A DNA stretch of 14,290 nt from Salpingoeca rosetta (lineage: Eukaryota; Opisthokonta; Choanoflagellata; Craspedida; Salpingoecidae). The DNA is taken from positions 423,780-438,069 of the forward strand of contig NW_004754899.1 of NCBI RefSeq assembly GCF_000188695.1. The letters run 5' to 3'. The position numbers and the translations under genes are program-made. This document shows positions 8,988-14,290 of the stretch, piece by piece; the stretch's first letter is position 1, and each line of letters begins with the position of its first letter. The notes under the pieces were generated by a model. It was not told the origin of the DNA and did no database searches. It saw only the letters and a program-made list of their open reading frames with translations.

Positions 8988-10096
8988 TGGGTGGGTACGG
9001 GTGTGTGTGCGTGTGTGTGTGTGTGTGTGTATGTGTGTGGGTGTAGGTGTGTTCATTTTGTATTGTTGTGCAAGTCTGAAATGGCATCGCGGCTGCTTTC
9101 ACTCCCTTGCTTGCCCTAACTCCCTTGTTTGTGGGTTGCTGTCCTGCGCATCCCTTGATTTTAACTCGTGCGCTGTGGCCCCACATTGCAGACCGCCCCG
9201 ATGGGCCCGGCCCTGATCTTGGCTGGCACATTCCCATGACCACGCACGTGCGCTTTGGCCGGTGGTCTGATGTGCTCGCCACGCCGCTTGAGATGCCGCG
9301 CGACTGGCCGTACCAGCATGCCCTCGCCAACTATGCGCTCGGCACCGCCTACGCACATACGGGCAACCGAACAGCTGCGGAGGCGTGCTTGCAGGCGCTC
9401 GCGCTCGAGAAGAAGAACTTGACGGGCCGATTTTACAAATACGCCATTGTGGCAGAGATGGCTCTGCGCGCCACCCTCGCCGCCCAAGCCAGCGACACCC
9501 ACAGGGCCGTTCAGTTTATGCAATCCGCTGTCGGCGAGCAGGTGTGTTCGTTAGTATCCTGCTTGTTCGCTTGCTTTGCTTTGCTTTGCTTTGCTCTGCT
9601 TTGCTTTGCTTTGCTTTGCGTGTGTGCGTGCTTGTGTATTCCACACGTTGTGTGTTTGTTTGCGTCACTGTGGTTTCTGCATAGGCATCTGCATCTCACC
9701 CCTCTACAGGCAGTGCCACATGTTTGCTCACACTCGCGTTCAATCCCCCCCCCACCTTCACCGACAACCCGTCCCTTCTCCTCGCTTCCTCGCCATGTCA
9801 TACAGACGTCGTGGCCGTATGACGAGCCGCCAGACTTCCACATGCCCTTGCGCCAGTGTCTTGGACAAGCGTATCTCAATGCACAGCGCTACGTGGATGC
9901 AGATGCCGTGTACCGTGCTGACCTGCACGAGTACCCCAACAACGGCTGGTCTCTGTTTGGGCTGATTGCCGCAATGCAACAGCAGCCCCAGAAGTACTCC
10001 CCTGCCGATGTTGCCAAGGTCCAGCAGCAGCTGGACGACACGTGGCAGCGCGCTGATGTGCGCCTGTCTTCCAGCTGCCTTGCGCTCGTATTCTGA
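3732..10096 (+). CDS. Secreted multicopper oxidase with N-terminal CxxCH module and C-terminal TPR-like domain
   Basis: Eight exons: 3732-5048, 5535-5674, 5978-6169, 6457-6624, 6899-7394, 7605-8872, 9192-9541 and 9806-10096. All joins are GT/AG and phase-consistent, giving about 1,406 residues. Residues 1-28 are a signal peptide. Residues 57-283 are the module shared with the neighbouring alliinase-like protein, with C273-S-R-C276-H277 and an 18-residue poly-Ser run. Three cupredoxin domains follow with all four copper motifs: HLH (390-392), HPHFH (429-433), HGFHMH (767-772, its Met codon split by an intron) and [12 protein letters not shown] (823-834: type 1 Cys C824, axial Met M834). The family oxidises phenols, metal ions or similar donors with reduction of O2 to water. 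After a Thr/Ser linker (about 845-875), residues about 890-1406 form a helical-repeat domain resembling bacterial TPR proteins. One extra G near 5612-5614 breaks the frame of exon 2. The start at 3732 was chosen because it opens the signal peptide. Confidence 0.88.
5049..5534 (+). repeat. Intron 1 of the multicopper oxidase: (TG)n tract plus a decayed exon copy
   Basis: The donor GTACAA follows SVSLQ. A TG-rich tract fills 5101-5209. Positions 5321-5380 match the start of exon 2 (5532-5590) at 53 of 60 aligned positions, including the CAG acceptor, but contain an inserted base and lead to a stop. A second pair of similar stretches (around 5411-5440 and 5487-5523, sharing GAAGCTAGT and TGACGT) suggests further duplication inside the intron. 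Confidence 0.7.
5535..5674 (+). other. Exon 2 of the multicopper oxidase, carrying a one-base frameshift
   Basis: The exon opens after GCGCAG and reads [14 protein letters not shown], the typical sequence just after the HPHFHG motif. After the ATGAAG at 5607-5612 the frame runs to a TAA within about 14 codons. One base later the expected oxidase sequence resumes ([16 protein letters not shown]) and ends at the donor T/GTAAGC in the phase that fits exon 3. The simplest reading is one extra G in the GGG at 5612-5614. It could be an assembly error or a real recent lesion; all downstream exons are intact. Confidence 0.8.
5675..5977 (+). repeat. Intron 2 of the multicopper oxidase, with CA-rich tract before the acceptor
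   Basis: It starts GTAAGC and ends ATGTAG. Positions 5898-5972 are an imperfect CA repeat next to the acceptor. The rest is unique sequence with no coding similarity that I can see. Confidence 0.75.
6170..6456 (+). repeat. Intron 3 of the multicopper oxidase, with opposed TG and CA tracts
   Basis: It starts GTACCT and ends ATGCAG. A TG-rich tract at about 6182-6320 follows the donor, and a CA/CATA-rich tract at about 6327-6447 precedes the acceptor. The two halves are complementary and could pair along most of the intron. The flanking exons join in the classical NGQYQP...RPGEWQRWR sequence of cupredoxin domain 2. Confidence 0.8.
6625..6898 (+). repeat. Intron 4 of the multicopper oxidase, with a 14-bp tandem repeat
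   Basis: It starts GTACGC and ends GAGCAG. A TG-rich stretch lies at about 6662-6706. Four tandem copies of the 14-mer ACACACTCACGCTC lie at 6753-6808, followed by a partial copy and CA repeats. Again the order is TG then CA. The junction codon makes the Asp of SRAD, conserved in the family. Confidence 0.75.
7395..7604 (+). repeat. Intron 5 of the multicopper oxidase, splitting the HMH copper motif
   Basis: It starts GTATGG inside the Met codon between the two copper-binding His residues and ends GCACAG. TG-rich sequence lies at about 7441-7500 and a CA run at about 7566-7604 directly abuts the acceptor. Splicing gives [13 protein letters not shown], the expected domain 3 motif. This strongly supports the phase 2 junction. 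Confidence 0.85.
8873..9191 (+). repeat. Intron 6 of the multicopper oxidase, beginning directly in a (GT)n run
   Basis: The donor is the first dinucleotide of a pure GT run of about 64 bp, and TG-rich sequence continues to about 9052. The acceptor is ATTGCAG at 9191. The TPR-like domain continues smoothly across the junction (YRAAPD/RPDGPG). Confidence 0.8.
9542..9805 (+). repeat. Intron 7 of the multicopper oxidase, with a TTTGC pentamer repeat
   Basis: It starts GTGTGT and ends ATACAG. About nine tandem TTTGC units, one of them altered, lie at 9572-9619. The junction is phase 0 and joins VGEQ to TSWPYDEPP. Confidence 0.8.
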
Positions 10097-10462
10097 GCAT
10101 GCATGAACACACACACACACACCTGCACATCCGCCAACACCTCTGTGTGTGTGTATGTGTGTGTGTGTGTGTGTGTGTCGTCTCTTCTTTTGTGCCATCT
10201 CTTGTTTTGTGTCTTCTGTTGTTTCATCATGTGCTATGCATGCACCCCAAGGTTGCATCACCGCGTTGCTTTATTGCCCATGCATCCACTGCTGCTGTTA
10301 CACCACGGCATACACATCACCATGACAAGCGTGTGTGAATAGAACACACATGAACACAGAAGACGCATGGACACACAAAAAAACAGCAAGAGAAGCAGAG
10401 TGACGAGTACTGATGTGAGTGGTTGGCTGGTTGGTTGGTTGGTTGGTTGGTTGGTTGGTTGG

Positions 10463-10493
<31 letters not shown>

Positions 10494-10782
10494 GGTTGTT
10501 GTTGTTGTTGTTGTTGTGGTTGTGGTTGTTGTGGTTGTTGTTGTTGTGGTTGTTGTTGTTGTGGTTGTTGTTGCTGACGGACAGTGGCAAGTGTTCTTGG
10601 GGTTGCAATGTGGGATTTGGATGTTAGGCGAAATGTTGTGTTGTAATTGGGTGCTGTGTTGAAGTGCACTGATGTGAAGCAACTTCAGGTATGTGTTGCG
10701 AGTAAGAGAAGCCACGCTGTTGTTGGGTGCATGAACAGCACGGGCCATCTTCGCCTCATTCTCATTCCTCCTCACTAACACC
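10097..10782. repeat. Convergent 3' region between the oxidase and the poly-Gln gene
   Basis: Two genes end tail to tail here. The 686 bp hold a CA run (10107-10122) followed by a TG run (10143-10178), a (GGTT)n array (about 10421-10462) and a TTG-rich array (about 10463-10573). A minus-strand AATAAA at 10275-10270 could be the polyadenylation signal of the minus-strand gene. No credible coding sequence is visible. Confidence 0.6.
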
Positions 10783-11794
10783 TCAAGCTTGCCAGAACTC
10801 GAGCATTTCCTTCAAACTGTCCTGCAGTTGCTGGCGGGCGTTGCGGCGCTCGCGGAGCCTGTTTTCCAGCTGGGCAATGATTTCATTCAGGCGCCTTGTG
10901 CACTGCATCACACTGCCTTGATGGCTTCTGTGCATGTAAATGTTTGTGATGAGGCGTAAAGGCAAGTCAGCAATCGAGCGTAAACAACTGCGTGAGAGGC
11001 CGGGGTTGTCTCAAGGGCAGGTCAGCATGACAGCAGCTCAGCATGTCAACGCACATGCAAAGACAATCGTAGCCCAAGCCCTTTGTAGCTTTGTTGGTTG
11101 GTTCTGAATGTACATCTTCCTCACACCCCCGCCCCCAACCCTCACCAACACGCAACTGGGAAACTTGCTTTGAGTGCTGGTCGAGGCCAGTCACGGTCAT
11201 TTCTGCTACTTCTCCAGCATCGTACAGGTCATCTATCATGGCTCGTCGGTAATCTTGACTGGTCTTGGCAAACTTGGCTGGGTGTGGATCAGGAAGCTGA
11301 GCACAAGAATGCAGACTTGCGTGTTGTGGAACCATCGACGTGGCGTAAAGCATCGCCAGGGTGCTGGGAATCTCAGGGGTGGTGGGGGTGATGCTGCTTA
11401 GAGCGGGGATGGGGCTGCTGCTGCTATTGTTGTTGTGGTTGTTGGAGGAGGAAGACGAGGAGGAGGTGGTGGTAGTGGTGGTGGCGGTGCTGGTGTTGCC
11501 ATTGCTACCATTGTTGCCGCTGTTGCTGAAGGCGGAGGCGTGTGACACGGCAGTGGTTTGGTCAGCTGGAGCGACTGGGGTGGCTGGTGGTGGGGCTGCC
11601 TGGGTTTCAGCAAAGGTGGCACGAGGCGGCATGCTACGTGATGCTGGCGCGAGTTGAGCAGGGGCAGGGCCCATACGTCCAGCTGATGCGTTGTAGTTGT
11701 TGGCTTGAACCGCCGTTTGCGGAGCTTGTTGAGGGTCTCTTGGGAGACCCGGAAGACTTGATGAGGACTGCTGCTGTTGTTTGCCTGGCTGTTT

Positions 11795-11848
<54 letters not shown>

Positions 11849-12319
11849 CTGCTGATGGTTCGGCTGTTGCACGGCGTAGCTGCTTGCATCTCCTCTGAGA
11901 CTGCCGTGGCTGGGCGTGGTGCTGGTGCTGCTTGAGGTGGGGGTGCCATTCCCATCTTTAATGGGCGTGCTGGTGTGAAGCATGCTGTTGGACATGGAGC
12001 TGATGCCACCGTCTGAGAAGCCGCTGCGGTCTTGAACACGGGGGCTCAGGGTGCGCTGAGCAGTCGTAGCAGTGGCCGGGGAGGACTCATTGTTGTTGGG
12101 CTGCAACGGCCCAAGAGCTCCAGAGCCTGGGTTCTGCTTGCTGCTGGGGCTGGAGCTTGCAGCATCATCGAAGTGGGGTGTGGCCTTGTACCAGTTCATG
12201 CCGGGGGCTTGCACAAACGGGCGGGCCTGGTCGTGGCTGTTGAATGCAGCTTGCCCGCTTCCATTAGACACAGCCCCGTCCTGATCCCTGCCTGCCCCAA
12301 ACACATCGTTCGAGGACAT
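10783..12319 (-). CDS. Unrecognised low-complexity poly-Gln protein with a C-terminal coiled coil
   Basis: The main exon runs from ATG at 12319 to about 11146 (donor GTGAGG at 11145); the last exon runs from about 11009 or 10987 to TGA at 10783-10785. The acceptor is ambiguous: GAG/ACAACC keeps phase with the strongest donor, whereas the better-looking CAG/TTG needs another donor. The start codon sits right after CCGCAG, so a 5' UTR intron or an upstream coding exon is likely. Residues about 1-160 are Ser/Pro/Gly/Asn-rich and include MNWYKATPHF. A poly-Gln tract is coded at about 11773-11853, followed by Ser/Thr/Asn runs. A folded-looking segment follows (IPSTLAMLYATSMVPQ, DYRRAMIDDLYDAGEVAEM). 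The last 40 residues are a charged heptad-like helix (TRRLNEIIAQLENRLRERRN) ending EFWQA. This composition is common in nuclear regulatory proteins, but I cannot name the family. Confidence 0.6.
11773..11853 (-). repeat. CAG-type triplet repeat coding poly-Gln
   Basis: The plus strand is CTG/TTG triplets, read on the minus strand as mixed CAG/CAA codons for a Gln run of about 24 residues, interrupted once by Lys. Mixed codons argue for selection on the peptide rather than pure repeat slippage. Confidence 0.75.
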
Positions 12320-13281
12320 CTGCGGAGAATGAAGCGTGTAACGTCAGTCAGTGGAGTGTACGTGTGTGTGTGTGTGTGCGTGTGTGTGTGTGTGCAGTCG
12401 CTTCCAACATACACACAAGTGTGGTTGTGCACACAGGTAAAACCGGCGGGGGGGGGAAGACGGAAACATGTGCTCAGCAGACAGTAGCACAGTGGGCGTG
12501 CCATGGTTTGCTAACCTCTGTCACTTCTGACACGCTCAATCAGTTGGTGCTGGACGTCTCTGGATCTTCTCCTCGCTGTCGCTGTCGTGTGTATGTCGAA
12601 GCAGCCCTCAGCACCGGTAGTTGCTGATACGAGTGAGATGCAAAATGCAACGCCACACTGCACACGAACGAACACGCGCGAGAAGCAAGCGATATGGATA
12701 CTTGGTGGTCTGATGTGAGTCTGGAAGATGCAAGGGTAAATGGTCGATGTGCAGACACGACCATGGCTCATAGCTCACGCGCAAGCCCTCATACCGTGAT
12801 GACACTTCAGCACAAACACAGACGGCACGGTAGCAGACAACAAGCGCCTCGTAGACACCGCTTCGCAGACGTCAAACAGAGTGTCCACACATTTGCTGAG
12901 GTTTGTGCAGACAACCGAGCCACGTGTAAGATTTGCCGAAAGGCCAAAGTGTTTTCCCGCCAAAACCATGCATGCACGCAACAGCAAGACTTATGACGAT
13001 GTTGTGTACAAAACTGCTCAGGGCAAAAAGCGGTGTCGTTCTTCGCACGCGCGCGCGGTTTTGTAGGAGTTTGCGGTTTGTTGTTGTGGCCGTTGAGCGG
13101 TGAAGCAACACCAGGCAGGACAGGCGACAGCACAGCACAAACAGCAAAGAAGCAAAGGGACGGCATAACGGCACAGTGTAGAAACAAGTTGCGAAGAGCA
13201 AACGTGAATGAAACAAGGAAGGGCACTTGTTTGCTGGAGCACGCACATGACTTGCATGAGGCTTACAGCGACACAGGGAGG

Positions 13282-13361
<80 letters not shown>

Positions 13362-13392
13362 CGGAGGGTCAAGCTACGTCTTGGCGCGGCGA
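12320..13392. other. Intergenic region: 5' leader/promoter of the poly-Gln gene and 3' UTR of AP-1 mu
   Basis: No convincing gene was found. On the minus strand a plausible untranslated exon ends with donor AGAG/GTTAGC near 12517, and a CA-rich tract (12360-12396) precedes the CAG at 12320; this would be a 5' UTR intron of the poly-Gln gene. A poly-G tract lies at 12448-12456. A pure (TTG)n array of about 80 bp at 13282-13361 lies just after the AP-1 mu stop, inside its probable 3' UTR. Confidence 0.5.
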
Positions 13393-13581
13393 TTACATGG
13401 TTCGGACTTGGTAGTCCCCGTTCTTTGTGATGTAGCGCACCCACGGCAGCGCCTGGTAGCCGCTCTTCTCCACAACCTTCAGATACCGAACCTGCGCGCA
13501 CATAGGAACAAACATGCAGTGTGAGGTGTGAGCACAAGTGAGCAAACGCCAGCTGGGCGCAGCACCCACGTCAGGGAAGCG

Positions 13582-13656
<75 letters not shown>

Positions 13657-14067
13657 TGGCCAAGGACAACACAGCAAAGAAAGAGCAGAGCGGTCACGCA
13701 CCTGAACACCGGATGTTGTAAAGTACGGGATTTCAAACTGCACTTGAATCGGCGGGCGCTGCTCAACTTCTTCGCTCTCCACACTGCGCAAGGGTGTGCG
13801 TGTCATTGTGCGTATTGTGAGTGCGAACGAGTTAGGCATGAAGGGTATGGGGGGGCTGTGTTTTGCCACAAGCATTGCACGTGTAACTCAAACAGCCAGG
13901 TAACACATAAACGCAAACATTTACGCGAGCACGGCGTGTCAACCGGAACCAAACCTGGGCAGGTTGAAGTGCGCGCGCATGAAGAACTCGTGACCGCCAG
14001 GAAACTGCTTGATGGTCCACACAATGCTGCTGGTCTCAGGCGAGTACTTGCAGCTGCCAGTCGACAC
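13393..14067 (-). CDS. AP1M1: AP-1 clathrin adaptor complex mu subunit, C-terminal exons (5' partial)
   Basis: Three exons were found: 14067-13955, 13783-13702 and 13491-13393 (stop TAA at 13395-13393). They encode SIVWTIKQFPGGHEFFMRAHFNLPS, then VESEEVEQRPPIQVQFEIPYFTTSGVQ, then VRYLKVVEKSGYQALPWVRYITKNGDYQVRTM. This is the end of the mu homology domain of AP-1 medium chains, nearly residue for residue. The motif YFTTSG-[IV]-QVRYLK and the ending WVRYIT-x-NGDYQ-x-RT distinguish AP-1 mu from the other adaptor mu subunits. The protein binds YxxPhi sorting signals in cargo at the trans-Golgi and endosomes. Junctions are phase 2 and phase 0. About the last 97 residues are present; the N-terminal longin-like part and most of the mu homology domain lie beyond the right edge. 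The symbol is by similarity to the animal gene. Confidence 0.95.
13492..13701 (-). repeat. Last intron of AP-1 mu, with a long CA/TG run
   Basis: The donor is GTGCGT at 13701 and the acceptor GCGCAG ends at 13492. The plus strand shows a pure CA run of about 66 bp at 13584-13649, read as (GT)n in the transcript. Confidence 0.85.
13784..13954 (-). other. Intron of AP-1 mu between the LPS and VESEE codons
   Basis: The donor is GTTTGG at 13954 and the acceptor TGCGCAG ends at 13784. The split Ser codon is AG/T. This intron has no long simple repeat, unlike its neighbours. Confidence 0.8.
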
Positions 14068-14198
14068 CTGTGCGTGACGCAAGGTGTGGATGTGGGTGTG
14101 GATGTGTGCAAATGTGCGTGGATGTGCGGACGTGCAAAGCAGTGTGTACGTGTACGGGTACGTCATCAGCGTGCGTATTGAAATGACTGGTGCAGCAG

Positions 14199-14290
14199 CA
14201 CATGATTGAAAGCTGGCGGCAGCAACACGTGCGGGTGTGAGCACCACATGATTGAAAGCTGGCGGCAGCAACACGTGCGGGTGTGAGCAC
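14199..14290. repeat. Perfect 46-bp tandem duplication at the window edge
   Basis: Positions 14199-14244 and 14245-14290 are identical 46-bp units starting CACATGATTGAAAGCTGG. They lie upstream of the AP-1 mu exon at 13955-14067, most likely within an intron. The array may continue beyond the window. Confidence 0.9.

Noticed and set aside
7882..9330. Long open frame on the minus strand opposite the TPR-like exons
   Set aside because: It runs antisense to exons 6 and 7 with clear protein similarity on the plus strand, and crosses the TG intron as a His-Thr repeat. GC-rich codon usage leaves the opposite strand open by chance.
3732..10096. Bacterial contamination as the source of the oxidase-TPR gene
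   Set aside because: Seven GT/AG introns interrupt the coding sequence, one inside a copper-motif codon, and the surrounding genes are eukaryotic.
11361..11657. Plus-strand open frame rich in Leu/Val/Glu
   Set aside because: It is the antisense reading of the Ser/Thr/Asn runs of the minus-strand poly-Gln gene.
12511..12771. Minus-strand open frame considered as an upstream coding exon of the poly-Gln gene
   Set aside because: Its frame does not join the ATG exon in phase, and the frame that would join has a stop a few codons before the donor. An untranslated leader is more likely.

Overview
The window is eukaryotic nuclear DNA. Its genes are split by introns of roughly 85-490 bp with GT/AG ends. 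Introns and untranslated regions are packed with TG/CA, TTG, TGG and other simple repeats, while the exons are GC-rich and codon-rich in C/G. The mix (an AP-1 mu adaptin gene, secreted multidomain enzymes, poly-Ser and poly-Gln tracts) suggests a free-living unicellular eukaryote. A choanoflagellate-like protist is my best guess, but that is an inference and not proven by anything here.

Layout from left to right. (1) Positions 1-3378, minus strand: a secreted alliinase / tryptophan-aminotransferase-like PLP enzyme (3' end outside the window), extended by about 400 extra residues. These hold a Ser/Thr linker, a module ending in CxxCH, and a Cys-rich domain. (2) Positions 3379-3731: a 353-bp divergent promoter. 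(3) Positions 3732-10096, plus strand: an eight-exon gene of about 1,406 codons. It encodes a signal peptide, the same CxxCH module as the alliinase neighbour, a complete multicopper oxidase, a Thr/Ser linker and a bacterial-style TPR-like domain. It carries an apparent one-base frameshift in exon 2. (4) Positions 10097-10782: a repeat-rich convergent 3' region. (5) Positions 10783-12319, minus strand: an unrecognised low-complexity, poly-Gln protein with a C-terminal coiled coil. (6) Positions 12320-13392: no convincing gene. (7) Positions 13393-14067, minus strand: the last three exons of an AP-1 mu subunit, with upstream intron sequence to the window end.

The most interesting point is the head-to-head pair (1)+(3). 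A PLP C-S lyase/aminotransferase-like enzyme and a multicopper oxidase, both predicted to be secreted, share one promoter region and one homologous accessory module. The module has two aligned single cysteines and a CxxCH motif. This looks like a co-regulated two-enzyme extracellular or endomembrane system. The chemistry is unknown. Several introns in both genes also carry GT runs at one end and CA runs at the other, which would fold the intron into a hairpin.
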